Shown in pieces: positions 37,531 to 51,133 of a stretch of DNA of 64,000 nt (position 1 is its first letter; every line of letters begins with the position of its first letter). The position numbers and the translations under genes were made by a program. This stretch comes from Loxodes magnus. Taxonomy: Eukaryota > Ciliophora > Karyorelictea > Loxodida > Loxodidae. Under the pieces are notes generated by a model. That model was not told the origin of the DNA. It saw nothing but the letters and a program-made list of their open reading frames with translations, and ran no database searches. Where the stretch lies: NCBI GenBank assembly GCA_946699065.1, contig CAMPDV010000065.1:868001-932000 (forward strand). The letters are read 5' to 3'.

Positions 37531-38889
37531 ACTGAAATCGAATTTTAAGTAAATTAAAATAAGTTTGACTGAAATAGAATTTTTAGTAAATTAAAATAAG
37601 TTTGACTGAAATAGAATTTTAAGTAAATTAAAATTAGTTTGACTGAAATAGAATTTTAAGTAAATTAAAATAAGTTTGACTGAAATTTAATTTTAAGTAA
37701 ATTAAAATAAGTGTGACTGAAATAGAATTTTAAGTAAATAAAAATCAATTTGACTGAAATAGATCTTTAAGTAAATTAAAATAAGTGTGACTGAAATAGA
37801 ATTTTAAGTAAATTAAAATCAGTTTGATTGAAATAGAATTTTAAGCAAATTAAAATAGTTTGACTGAAATAGAATTTTAAGAAATAAAAATAGTTTGACT
37901 GAATCAAAATTATAAGTAAATTAAAATAAGTTTGACTGAAATAGAATTTTAAGTAAATTAAAATAAGTTTGACTGAAATAGAAATTTAAGTAAAAATAAA
38001 ATCAGTATGACTGAAATGGAATTTTAAGTAAATTAAAATAAGTATGACTGAAATAGAATTTTAAGTAAATTAAAATAAGTTTGAATGAAATAGAATTTTA
38101 AGTAAATTAAAATAAGTTTGATTGAAATAGAATTTTAAGTAAATTAAAATAAGTTTGATTGAAATAGAATTTTAAGTAAATTAAAATAAGTTTGATTGAA
38201 ATAGAATTTTAAGTAAATTAAAATAAGTTTGACTGAAATAGAAATTTAAGTAAATTAAAATAAGTGTGACTGAAATAGAATTTTAAGTAAATTAAAATCA
38301 GTTTGACTGAAATAGAATTTTAATAATTCATGAATAAGTTTGACTGAAATATAATTTTAAGTAAAAATAAAATCAGTATGACTGAAATAGAATTTTAAGT
38401 AAATTAAAATCAGTTTGACTGAAATAGAATTTTAAGTAAAAATAAAATCAGTTTGACTGAAAAAGAATTTTAACAAATTAAAATAGTTTGACTGAAATAG
38501 AATTTTAAGTAAATTAAAATTAGTTTGACTGAAATAGAATTTAAAGTAAATTAAAATAAGTTTGACTGAAATAGAAATTTAAGTAAATTAAAATAAGTTT
38601 GAATGAAATAGAATTTTAAGTAAATAAAAATCAATTTGACTGAAATAGAATTTTAAGTAAATTAAAATAAGTGTGACTGAAATAGAATTTTAAGTAAATT
38701 AAAATCAGTTTGACTGAAATAGAATTTTAATAATTCATGAATAAGTTTGACTGAAATATAATTTTAAGTAAAAATAAAATCAGTATGACTGAAATATAAT
38801 TTTAAGTAAATTAAAATCAGTTTGACTGAAATAGAATTTTAAGTAAAAATAAAATCAGTTTGACTGAAAAAGAATTTTAACAAATTAAA
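37531..38889. repeat. Module P1
   Basis: It opens at ACTGAAATCG (37,531) and contains TAGATCTTTAAG near 37,760, GAATCAAAATTATAAG near 37,902, three GTTTGATTG monomers in a row at about 38,111-38,220, and two GAAAAAGAATTTTAAC monomers. It is collinear with P2 at +7,951 and P3 at +10,651. Confidence 0.82.
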
Positions 38890-40595
38890 ATAGTTTGACT
38901 GAAATAGAATTTTAAGTAAATTAAAATTAGTTTGACTGAAATAGAATTTTAAGTAAATTAAAATCAGTTTGACTGAAATAGAATATTAAGTAAATTAAAA
39001 TCAGTGCGTCTGAAATAGAATTTTAAGTAAATTAAAATAAGTGTGACTGAAATAGAATTTTAAGTAAATTAAAATAAGTGTGACTGAAATAGAATTTTAA
39101 GTAAATTAAAATCAGTTTGATTGAAATAGAATTTTAAGTAAAAATAAAATCAGTTTGACTGAAAAAGAATTTTAAGAAATTAAAATAGTTTGACTGAAAT
39201 AGAATTTTAAGTAAATTAAAATAAGTGTGACTGAAATAGAATTTTAAGTAAATAAAAATCAGTTTGACTGAAATAGAATTTTTAGTAAAAATAAAATCAG
39301 TATGACTGAAATAGAAATTTAAGTAAATTAAAATAAGTGTGACTGAAATAGAATTTTAAGTAAAAATAAAATCAGTTTGACTGAAATAGAATTTTAAGAA
39401 ATTAAAATAGTTTGACTGAAATAGAATTTTAAGTAAATTAAAATAAGTGTGACTGAAATAGAATTTTAAGTAAATTAAAATAAGTTTGATTGAAATAGAA
39501 TTTTAAGTAAATTAAAATAAGTGTGACTGAAATAGAATTTTAAGTAAATTAAAATAAGTTTGACTGAAATAGAATTTTAAGTAAAAATAAAATCAGTATG
39601 ACTGAAATAGAATTTTAAGAAATTAAAATAGTTTGACTGAAATAGAATTTTAAGTAAATAAAAATTAGTTTGACTGAAATAGAATTTTAAGTAAATTAAA
39701 GTAAGATTGACTGAAATAGAATTTTAAGTAAATTAAAATAAGTGTGACTGAAATAGAATTTTAAGTAAATTAAAATAAGTGTGACTGAAATAGAATTTTA
39801 AGTAAATTAAAATAAGTTTGAATGAAATAGAATTTTAAGTAAATTAAAATAAGTGTGACTGAAATAGAATTTTAAGTAAATTAAAATCAGTTTGACTGAA
39901 ATAGAATCTTAAGTAAAAATAAAATCAGTTTGACTGAAATAGAATTTTAAGTAAATTAAAGTAAGATTGACTGAAATAGAATTTTAAGTAAATTAAAATA
40001 AGTTTGACTGAAATGGAATTTTAAGTAAATTAAAATAAGTTTGACTGAAATAGAATTTTAAGTAAATTAAAATCAGTTTGATTGAAATAGAATTTTAAGC
40101 AAATTAAAATAGTTTGACTGAAGTAGAATTTTAAGAAATTAAAATAGTTTGACTGAATCAGAATTATAAGTAAATTAAAATAAGTTTGACTGAAATAGAA
40201 TTTTAAGTAAATTAAAATAAGTTTCACTGAAATAGAAATTTAAGTAAAAATAAAATCAGTATGACTGAAATGGAATTTTTAGTAAAAATAAAATAAGTAT
40301 GACTGAAATAGAATTTTAAGTAAATTAAAATTAGTTTGACTGAAATAGAATTTAAGTAAATTAAAATCAGTTTGACTGAAATAGAATTTTAATAATTCAT
40401 GAATAAGTGTGACTGAAATAGAATTTTAAGTAAAATAAAATCAGTATGACTGAAATATAATTTTAAGTAAATTAAAATCAGTTTGACTGAAAGACGAATT
40501 TTAAGTAAAAATAAAATCAGTTTGACTGAAAAAGAATTTTAAGTAAATTAAAATCAGTTTGACTGAAATAGAATTTTAATAATTCATGAATAAGT
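38890..40595. repeat. Module Q1
   Basis: It carries GTGCGTCTG (CG at 39,006), GAATCTTAAG, GAAGTAGAATTTTAAG, GAATCAGAATTATAAG and GAAAGACG (CG at 40,495). It matches Q2 at +4,770 through 40,595/45,365, where GTTTG and GTGTG differ. From about 39,080 to 42,480 the Q1/R1 stretch matches 54,981-58,381 at a constant 15,901 bp. Confidence 0.82.
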
Positions 40596-43500
40596 TTGAC
40601 TGAAATATAATTTTAAGTAAAAATAAAATCAGTATGACTGAAATATAATTTTAAGTAAATTAAAATCAGTTTGACTGAAATAGAATTTTAAGTAAAAATA
40701 AAATCAGTTTGACTGAAAAAGAATTTTAACAAATTAAAATAGTTTGACTGAAATAGAATTTTAAGTAAATTAAAATTAGTTTGACTGAAATAGAATTTAA
40801 AGTAAATTAAAATAAGTTTGACTGAAATAGAAATTTAAGTAAATTAAAATAAGTTTGAATGAAATAGAATTTTAAGTAAATTAAAATAAGTTTGACTGAA
40901 ATAGAATTTTAAGTAAAAATAAAATCAGTATGACTGAAATAGAATTTTAAGTAAATTAAAATCAGTTTGACTGATATAGAATTTTATGTAAATTAAAATA
41001 GTTTGACTGAAATAGAATTTTAATAATTTATGAATAAGTTTGACTGAAATAGAAATTTAAGTAAATTAAAATAAGTATGACTGAAATAGAATTTTAAGTA
41101 AATTAAAATAGTTTGACTGAAATAGAATTTTAATAATTTATGAATAAGTTTGACTGAAATAGAAATTTAAGTAAATTAAAATAAGTATGACTGAAATAGA
41201 ATTTTAAGCAAATAAAAATCAGTTTGACTGAAATAGAATTTTAAGTAAATTAAAATAAGTGTGACTGAAATAGAATTTTAAGTAAATTAAAATCAGTTTG
41301 ATTGAAATAGAATTTTAAGCAAATTAAAATAGTTTGACTGAAATAGAATTTTAAGTAAAAATAAAATAAGTATGACTGAAATAGAATTTTAAGTAAATTA
41401 AAGTAAGATTGACTGAAATAGAATTTTAAGTAAATTAAAATAAGTGTGACTGAAATACAATTTTAAGTAAATTAAAATCAGTTTGACTGAAATAGAATTT
41501 TAAGTAAAAATAAAAAGTTTGACTGAAATGGAATTTTAAGTAAATTAAAATAAGTTTGACTGAAATAGAATTTTAAGTAAATTAAAATCAGTTTGACTGA
41601 AATAGAATTTAAAGTAAATTAAAATCAGTTTGACTGAAATAGAATTTTAATAATTCATGAATAAGTTTGACTGAAATATAATTTTAAGTAAAAATAAAAT
41701 CAGTATGACTGAAATAGAATTTTAAGTAAATTAAAATAAGTTTGACTGAAATAGAAATTTAAGTAAAAATAAAATCAGTATGACTGAAATTGAATTTTAA
41801 GTAAATTAAAATAAGTATGACTGAAATAGAATTTTAAGTAAATTAAAATAAGTTTGAATGAAATAGAATTTTAAGTAAATTAAAATAAGTTTGACTGAAA
41901 TAGAATTTTAATAATTCATGAATAAGTTTGACTGAAATATAATTTTAAGTAAAAATAAAATCAGTATGACTGAAATAGAATTTTAAGTAAATTAAAATAA
42001 GTTTGACTGAAATAGAAATTTAAGTAAAAATAAAATCAGTATGACTGAAATTGAATTTTAAGTAAATTAAAATAAGTATGACTGAAATAGAATTTTAAGT
42101 AAATTAAAATAAGAGTGACTGAAATAGAATTTTAAGTAAATTAAAATCAGTTTGACTGAAATAGAATTTTAAGTAAATTAAAATAAGAGTGACTGAAATA
42201 GAATTTTAAGTAAATTAAAATCAGTTTGACTGAAATAGAATTTTTAGTAAATTAAAATAAGTTTGACTCAAATAGAATTTTAAGTAAATTCAAATAAGTG
42301 TGACTGAAATAGAATTTTAAGTAAATTAAAATAAGTTTGACTGAAATAGAATTTTAAGTAAATTAAAATAAGTGTGACTGAAATAGAATTTTAAGTAAAT
42401 TAAAATAAGTGTGACTGAAATTGAATTTTAAGTAAATTAAAATAAGTGTGACTGAAATAGAATCTTAAGTAAATTAAAATAAGTATGACTGAAATATAAT
42501 TTTAAGAAATTAAAATAAGATTGACTGAAATAGAATTTTAAGTAAATTAAAATAAGTTTGACTGAAATAGAATTTTAAGCAAATTAAAATAGTTTGACTG
42601 AAATATAATTTTAAGAAATTAAAATAAGATTGACTGAAATAGAATTTTAAGTAAATTAAAATAAGTTTGACTGAAATAGAATTTTAAGTAAATTAAAATA
42701 AGTGTGACTGAAATAGAAATTTAAGTAAATCAAAATAAGTTTGAATGAAATAGAATTTTAAGTAAATTAAAATAAGTTTGACTGAAATAGAATTTTAAGT
42801 AAATTAAAATAAGTGTGACTGAAATAGAAATTTAAGTAAATCAAAATAAGTTTGAATGAAATAGAATTTTAAGTAAATTAAAATAAGTTTGACTGAAATA
42901 GAATTTTAAGTTAATTAAAATCAGTTTGACTGAAATAGAAATTTAAGTAAATTAAAATAGGTGTGACTGAAATAGAATTTTAAGAAATTAAAATAAGTGT
43001 GACTGAAATAGAATTTTAAGTAAATTAAAATTAGTTTGACTGAAATAGAATATTAAGTAAATTAAAATCAGTGCGTCTGAAATAGAATTTTAAGTAAATT
43101 AAAATTAGTTTGACTGAAATAGAATTTTAATAATTTATGAATAAGTTTGACTGAAATAGAATTTTAAGTAAATTAAAATCAGTTATACTGAAATAGAATT
43201 TTAAGTAAAAATAAAATCAGTATGACTGAAATAGAATTTTAAGTAAATTAAAATTAGTTTGACTGAAATAGAATTTTAAGTAAATTAAAATCAGTTTGAC
43301 TGAAATAGAATTTTTAGTAAATTAAAATAAGTTTGACTGAAATAGAAATTTAAGTAAATTAAAATTAGTTTGACTGAAATAGAATTTTAAGTAAATTAAA
43401 ATAAGTTTGACTGAAATAGAATTTTAAGTAAATTAAAATCAGTTTGACTGAAATAGAATATTAAGTAAATTAAAATCAGTGCGTCTGAAATAGAATTTTA

Positions 43501-43659
43501 AGTAAATTAAAATAAGTGTGACTGAAATAGAATTTTAAGTAAATTAAAATAAGTGTGACTGAAATAGAATTTTAAGTAAATTAAAATCAGTTTGATTGAA
43601 ATAGAATTTTAAGTAAAAATAAAATCAGTTTGACTGAAAAAGAATTTTAAGAAATTAAA
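40596..43659. repeat. Module R1
   Basis: It includes TTTATGTAAATT at 40,983, two identical GAAATTTAAG/GTATGACTG/AATTTATGAATAAG blocks near 41,000-41,200, GACTCAAATAG near 42,266 and GAATCTTAAG at 42,460. R2 and R3 contain about nine more monomers in the equivalent of 42.5-43 kb, including a GAAATTTTAGGTAAATT variant that R1 lacks. Confidence 0.8.
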
Positions 43660-45365
43660 ATAGTTTGACTGAAATAGAATTTTAAGTAAATTAAAATTAG
43701 TTTGACTGAAATAGAATTTTAAGTAAATTAAAATCAGTTTGACTGAAATAGAATATTAAGTAAATTAAAATCAGTGCGTCTGAAATAGAATTTTAAGTAA
43801 ATTAAAATAAGTGTGACTGAAATAGAATTTTAAGTAAATTAAAATAAGTGTGACTGAAATAGAATTTTAAGTAAATTAAAATCAGTTTGATTGAAATAGA
43901 ATTTTAAGTAAAAATAAAATCAGTTTGACTGAAAAAGAATTTTAAGAAATTAAAATAGTTTGACTGAAATAGAATTTTAAGTAAATTAAAATAAGTGTGA
44001 CTGAAATAGAATTTTAAGTAAATAAAAATCAGTTTGACTGAAATAGAATTTTTAGTAAAAATAAAATCAGTATGACTGAAATAGAAATTTAAGTAAATTA
44101 AAATAAGTGTGACTGAAATAGAATTTTAAGTAAAAATAAAATCAGTTTGACTGAAATAGAATTTTAAGAAATTAAAATAGTTTGACTGAAATAGAATTTT
44201 AAGTAAATTAAAATAAGTGTGACTGAAATAGAATTTTAAGTAAATTAAAATAAGTTTGATTGAAATAGAATTTTAAGTAAATTAAAATAAGTGTGACTGA
44301 AATAGAATTTTAAGTAAATTAAAATAAGTTTGACTGAAATAGAATTTTAAGTAAAAATAAAATCAGTATGACTGAAATAGAATTTTAAGAAATTAAAATA
44401 GTTTGACTGAAATAGAATTTTAAGTAAATAAAAATTAGTTTGACTGAAATAGAATTTTAAGTAAATTAAAGTAAGATTGACTGAAATAGAATTTTAAGTA
44501 AATTAAAATAAGTGTGACTGAAATAGAATTTTAAGTAAATTAAAATAAGTGTGACTGAAATAGAATTTTAAGTAAATTAAAATAAGTTTGAATGAAATAG
44601 AATTTTAAGTAAATTAAAATAAGTGTGACTGAAATAGAATTTTAAGTAAATTAAAATCAGTTTGACTGAAATAGAATCTTAAGTAAAAATAAAATCAGTT
44701 TGACTGAAATAGAATTTTAAGTAAATTAAAGTAAGATTGACTGAAATAGAATTTTAAGTAAATTAAAATAAGTTTGACTGAAATGGAATTTTAAGTAAAT
44801 TAAAATAAGTTTGACTGAAATAGAATTTTAAGTAAATTAAAATCAGTTTGATTGAAATAGAATTTTAAGCAAATTAAAATAGTTTGACTGAAGTAGAATT
44901 TTAAGAAATTAAAATAGTTTGACTGAATCAGAATTATAAGTAAATTAAAATAAGTTTGACTGAAATAGAATTTTAAGTAAATTAAAATAAGTTTGACTGA
45001 AATAGAAATTTAAGTAAAAATAAAATCAGTATGACTGAAATGGAATTTTTAGTAAAAATAAAATAAGTATGACTGAAATAGAATTTTAAGTAAATTAAAA
45101 TTAGTTTGACTGAAATAGAATTTAAGTAAATTAAAATCAGTTTGACTGAAATAGAATTTTAATAATTCATGAATAAGTGTGACTGAAATAGAATTTTAAG
45201 TAAAATAAAATCAGTATGACTGAAATATAATTTTAAGTAAATTAAAATCAGTTTGACTGAAAGACGAATTTTAAGTAAAAATAAAATCAGTTTGACTGAA
45301 AAAGAATTTTAAGTAAATTAAAATCAGTTTGACTGAAATAGAATTTTAATAATTCATGAATAAGT
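43660..45365. repeat. Module Q2
   Basis: It is collinear with Q1 at 4,770 bp (GCGTCTG at 43,776; GAAAGACG at 45,259). It lacks the GTTTCACTG variant of Q1 and has GTTTGACTG instead, so it does not create the reverse-strand open frame found in Q1, Q4 and Q5. Confidence 0.82.
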
Positions 45366-47838
45366 GTGACTGAAATAGAATTTTAAGTAAAATAAAATCA
45401 GTATGACTGAAATATAATTTTAAGTAAATTAAAATCAGTTTGACTGAAAGACGAATTTTAAGTAAAAATAAAATCAGTTTGACTGAAATCGAATTTTAAG
45501 TAAATTAAAATAAGTTTGACTGAAATAGAATTTTTAGTAAATTAAAATAAGTTTGACTGAAATAGAATTTTAAGTAAATTAAAATTAGTTTGACTGAAAT
45601 AGAATTTTAAGTAAATTAAAATAAGTTTGACTGAAATTTAATTTTAAGTAAATTAAAATAAGTGTGACTGAAATAGAATTTTAAGTAAATAAAAATCAAT
45701 TTGACTGAAATAGATCTTTAAGTAAATTAAAATAAGTGTGACTGAAATAGAATTTTAAGTAAATTAAAATCAGTTTGATTGAAATAGAATTTTAAGCAAA
45801 TTAAAATAGTTTGACTGAAATAGAATTTTAAGAAATAAAAATAGTTTGACTGAATCAAAATTATAAGTAAATTAAAATAAGTTTGACTGAAATAGAATTT
45901 TAAGTAAATTAAAATAAGTTTGACTGAAATAGAAATTTAAGTAAAAATAAAATCAGTATGACTGAAATGGAATTTTAAGTAAATTAAAATAAGTATGACT
46001 GAAATAGAATTTTAAGTAAATTAAAATAAGTTTGAATGAAATAGAATTTTAAGTAAATTAAAATAAGTTTGATTGAAATAGAATTTTAAGTAAATTAAAA
46101 TAAGTTTGATTGAAATAGAATTTTAAGTAAATTAAAATAAGTTTGATTGAAATAGAATTTTAAGTAAATTAAAATAAGTTTGACTGAAATAGAAATTTAA
46201 GTAAATTAAAATAAGTGTGACTGAAATAGAATTTTAAGTAAATTAAAATCAGTTTGACTGAAATAGAATTTTAATAATTCATGAATAAGTTTGACTGAAA
46301 TATAATTTTAAGTAAAAATAAAATCAGTATGACTGAAATAGAATTTTAAGTAAATTAAAATCAGTTTGACTGAAATAGAATTTTAAGTAAAAATAAAATC
46401 AGTTTGACTGAAAAAGAATTTTAACAAATTAAAATAGTTTGACTGAAATAGAATTTTAAGTAAATTAAAATTAGTTTGACTGAAATAGAATTTAAAGTAA
46501 ATTAAAATAAGTTTGACTGAAATAGAAATTTAAGTAAATTAAAATAAGTTTGAATGAAATAGAATTTTAAGTAAATAAAAATCAATTTGACTGAAATAGA
46601 ATTTTAAGTAAATTAAAATAAGTGTGACTGAAATAGAATTTTAAGTAAATTAAAATCAGTTTGACTGAAATAGAATTTTAATAATTCATGAATAAGTTTG
46701 ACTGAAATATAATTTTAAGTAAAAATAAAATCAGTATGACTGAAATATAATTTTAAGTAAATTAAAATCAGTTTGACTGAAATAGAATTTTAAGTAAAAA
46801 TAAAATCAGTTTGACTGAAAAAGAATTTTAACAAATTAAAATAGTTTGACTGAAATAGAATTTTAAGTAAATTAAAATTAGTTTGACTGAAATAGAATTT
46901 TAAGTAAATTAAAATCAGTTTGACTGAAATAGAATATTAAGTAAATTAAAATCAGTGCGTCTGAAATAGAATTTTAAGTAAATTAAAATAAGTGTGACTG
47001 AAATAGAATTTTAAGTAAATTAAAATAAGTGTGACTGAAATAGAATTTTAAGTAAATTAAAATCAGTTTGATTGAAATAGAATTTTAAGTAAAAATAAAA
47101 TCAGTTTGACTGAAAAAGAATTTTAAGAAATTAAAATAGTTTGACTGAAATAGAATTTTAAGTAAATTAAAATAAGTGTGACTGAAATAGAATTTTAAGT
47201 AAATAAAAATCAGTTTGACTGAAATAGAATTTTTAGTAAAAATAAAATCAGTATGACTGAAATAGAAATTTAAGTAAATTAAAATAAGTGTGACTGAAAT
47301 AGAATTTTAAGTAAAAATAAAATCAGTTTGACTGAAATAGAATTTTAAGAAATTAAAATAGTTTGACTGAAATAGAATTTTAAGTAAATTAAAATAAGTG
47401 TGACTGAAATAGAATTTTAAGTAAATTAAAATAAGTTTGATTGAAATAGAATTTTAAGTAAATTAAAATAAGTGTGACTGAAATAGAATTTTAAGTAAAT
47501 TAAAATAAGTTTGACTGAAATAGAATTTTAATAATTTATGAATAAGTTTGACTGAAATAGAATTTTAAGAAATTAAAATAGTTTGACTGAAATAGAATTT
47601 TAAGTAAATAAAAATTAGTTTGACTGAAATAGAATTTTAAGTAAATTAAAGTAAGATTGACTGAAATAGAATTTTAAGTAAATTAAAATAAGTGTGACTG
47701 AAATAGAATTTTAAGTAAATTAAAATAAGTGTGACTGAAATAGAATTTTAAGTAAATTAAAATAAGTTTGAATGAAATAGAATTTTAAGTAAATTAAAAT
47801 AAGTGTGACTGAAATAGAATTTTAAGTAAATTAAAATA
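45139..47838. repeat. 2,700-bp tandem unit A (P2 + truncated Q3)
   Basis: It is followed directly by a second unit at 47,839-50,538. Every line I compared over 45,139-47,837 was identical to the line 2,700 bp further on, including rare words such as GAAATCG (45,487/48,187), TAGATCTTTAAG (45,711/48,411) and GCGTCTG (46,957/49,657). The unit is 73 monomers within 1 bp. Its Q part lacks roughly 0.5 kb found in Q1, jumping from the equivalent of about 39.88 kb to about 40.37 kb. Confidence 0.9.
45259..45632. repeat. 187-bp duplication at the P2 junction
   Basis: GAAAGACG occurs at 45,259 and 45,446 and, through the 2,700-bp duplication, at 47,959 and 48,146. The 187-bp step is five monomers, with two extra bases from 38-bp forms. 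It joins the end of a Q module to the start of a P module in both tandem units. Confidence 0.78.
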
Positions 47839-50538
47839 AGTTTGACTGAAATAGAATTTTAATAATTCATGAATAAGTGTGACTGAAATAGAATTTTAAG
47901 TAAAATAAAATCAGTATGACTGAAATATAATTTTAAGTAAATTAAAATCAGTTTGACTGAAAGACGAATTTTAAGTAAAAATAAAATCAGTTTGACTGAA
48001 AAAGAATTTTAAGTAAATTAAAATCAGTTTGACTGAAATAGAATTTTAATAATTCATGAATAAGTGTGACTGAAATAGAATTTTAAGTAAAATAAAATCA
48101 GTATGACTGAAATATAATTTTAAGTAAATTAAAATCAGTTTGACTGAAAGACGAATTTTAAGTAAAAATAAAATCAGTTTGACTGAAATCGAATTTTAAG
48201 TAAATTAAAATAAGTTTGACTGAAATAGAATTTTTAGTAAATTAAAATAAGTTTGACTGAAATAGAATTTTAAGTAAATTAAAATTAGTTTGACTGAAAT
48301 AGAATTTTAAGTAAATTAAAATAAGTTTGACTGAAATTTAATTTTAAGTAAATTAAAATAAGTGTGACTGAAATAGAATTTTAAGTAAATAAAAATCAAT
48401 TTGACTGAAATAGATCTTTAAGTAAATTAAAATAAGTGTGACTGAAATAGAATTTTAAGTAAATTAAAATCAGTTTGATTGAAATAGAATTTTAAGCAAA
48501 TTAAAATAGTTTGACTGAAATAGAATTTTAAGAAATAAAAATAGTTTGACTGAATCAAAATTATAAGTAAATTAAAATAAGTTTGACTGAAATAGAATTT
48601 TAAGTAAATTAAAATAAGTTTGACTGAAATAGAAATTTAAGTAAAAATAAAATCAGTATGACTGAAATGGAATTTTAAGTAAATTAAAATAAGTATGACT
48701 GAAATAGAATTTTAAGTAAATTAAAATAAGTTTGAATGAAATAGAATTTTAAGTAAATTAAAATAAGTTTGATTGAAATAGAATTTTAAGTAAATTAAAA
48801 TAAGTTTGATTGAAATAGAATTTTAAGTAAATTAAAATAAGTTTGATTGAAATAGAATTTTAAGTAAATTAAAATAAGTTTGACTGAAATAGAAATTTAA
48901 GTAAATTAAAATAAGTGTGACTGAAATAGAATTTTAAGTAAATTAAAATCAGTTTGACTGAAATAGAATTTTAATAATTCATGAATAAGTTTGACTGAAA
49001 TATAATTTTAAGTAAAAATAAAATCAGTATGACTGAAATAGAATTTTAAGTAAATTAAAATCAGTTTGACTGAAATAGAATTTTAAGTAAAAATAAAATC
49101 AGTTTGACTGAAAAAGAATTTTAACAAATTAAAATAGTTTGACTGAAATAGAATTTTAAGTAAATTAAAATTAGTTTGACTGAAATAGAATTTAAAGTAA
49201 ATTAAAATAAGTTTGACTGAAATAGAAATTTAAGTAAATTAAAATAAGTTTGAATGAAATAGAATTTTAAGTAAATAAAAATCAATTTGACTGAAATAGA
49301 ATTTTAAGTAAATTAAAATAAGTGTGACTGAAATAGAATTTTAAGTAAATTAAAATCAGTTTGACTGAAATAGAATTTTAATAATTCATGAATAAGTTTG
49401 ACTGAAATATAATTTTAAGTAAAAATAAAATCAGTATGACTGAAATATAATTTTAAGTAAATTAAAATCAGTTTGACTGAAATAGAATTTTAAGTAAAAA
49501 TAAAATCAGTTTGACTGAAAAAGAATTTTAACAAATTAAAATAGTTTGACTGAAATAGAATTTTAAGTAAATTAAAATTAGTTTGACTGAAATAGAATTT
49601 TAAGTAAATTAAAATCAGTTTGACTGAAATAGAATATTAAGTAAATTAAAATCAGTGCGTCTGAAATAGAATTTTAAGTAAATTAAAATAAGTGTGACTG
49701 AAATAGAATTTTAAGTAAATTAAAATAAGTGTGACTGAAATAGAATTTTAAGTAAATTAAAATCAGTTTGATTGAAATAGAATTTTAAGTAAAAATAAAA
49801 TCAGTTTGACTGAAAAAGAATTTTAAGAAATTAAAATAGTTTGACTGAAATAGAATTTTAAGTAAATTAAAATAAGTGTGACTGAAATAGAATTTTAAGT
49901 AAATAAAAATCAGTTTGACTGAAATAGAATTTTTAGTAAAAATAAAATCAGTATGACTGAAATAGAAATTTAAGTAAATTAAAATAAGTGTGACTGAAAT
50001 AGAATTTTAAGTAAAAATAAAATCAGTTTGACTGAAATAGAATTTTAAGAAATTAAAATAGTTTGACTGAAATAGAATTTTAAGTAAATTAAAATAAGTG
50101 TGACTGAAATAGAATTTTAAGTAAATTAAAATAAGTTTGATTGAAATAGAATTTTAAGTAAATTAAAATAAGTGTGACTGAAATAGAATTTTAAGTAAAT
50201 TAAAATAAGTTTGACTGAAATAGAATTTTAATAATTTATGAATAAGTTTGACTGAAATAGAATTTTAAGAAATTAAAATAGTTTGACTGAAATAGAATTT
50301 TAAGTAAATAAAAATTAGTTTGACTGAAATAGAATTTTAAGTAAATTAAAGTAAGATTGACTGAAATAGAATTTTAAGTAAATTAAAATAAGTGTGACTG
50401 AAATAGAATTTTAAGTAAATTAAAATAAGTGTGACTGAAATAGAATTTTAAGTAAATTAAAATAAGTTTGAATGAAATAGAATTTTAAGTAAATTAAAAT
50501 AAGTGTGACTGAAATAGAATTTTAAGTAAATTAAAATC
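47839..50538. repeat. 2,700-bp tandem unit B (P3 + start of Q4)
   Basis: This is the second unit of the pair. It differs only where the unit ends: at about 50,537 the sequence goes on into the full Q4 module (AAAATCAG, GAATCTTAAG), while unit A at 47,837 goes into AAAATAAG and the AATTCATGAATAAG tail. Both units share a converted monomer (AATAATTTATGAATAAG at 47,530/50,230) where Q1, Q2 and Q5 have AAAAATAAAATCAG. Confidence 0.9.
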
Positions 50539-51133
50539 AGTTTGACTGAAATAGAATCTTAAGTAAAAATAAAATCAGTTTGACTGAAATAGAATTTTAA
50601 GTAAATTAAAGTAAGATTGACTGAAATAGAATTTTAAGTAAATTAAAATAAGTTTGACTGAAATGGAATTTTAAGTAAATTAAAATAAGTTTGACTGAAA
50701 TAGAATTTTAAGTAAATTAAAATCAGTTTCATTGAAATAGAATTTTAAGCAAATTAAAATAGTTTGACTGAAGTAGAATTTTAAGAAATTAAAATAGTTT
50801 GACTGAATCAGAATTATAAGTAAATTAAAATAAGTTTGACTGAAATAGAATTTTAAGTAAATTAAAATAAGTTTCACTGAAATAGAAATTTAAGTAAAAA
50901 TAAAATCAGTATGACTGAAATGGAATTTTTAGTAAAAATAAAATAAGTATGACTGAAATAGAATTTTAAGTAAATTAAAATTAGTTTGACTGAAATAGAA
51001 TTTAAGTAAATTAAAATCAGTTTGACTGAAATAGAATTTTAAGTAAAAATAAAATCAGTTTGACTGAAAAAGAATTTTAAGTAAATTAAAATCAGTTTGA
51101 CTGAAATAGAATTTTAATAATTCATGAATAAGT
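49541..51133. repeat. Module Q4
   Basis: It matches Q1 at about 10,650 bp and Q5 at about 5,251 bp. It lacks a three-monomer piece (112 bp) with the GTGTGACTG and GAAAGACG monomers that Q1, Q2 and Q5 retain near their right ends. One private change, GTTTCATTG near 50,727, is visible. Confidence 0.8.

Noticed and set aside
40030..40227. 65-codon open frame on the minus strand (also at 50,680-50,877 and 55,931-56,128)
   Set aside because: It is satellite DNA read backwards. The start is a GTG made by the GTTTCACTG variant, and the frame stays open only because several 36-bp monomers fall next to one another. The protein is a low-complexity run of F, L, I, N, Y, K and Q with internal echoes of itself. 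The three copies are three copies of module Q. The Q2 copy at 44,800-44,998 lacks the start, and there is no sign of selection or of expression signals.
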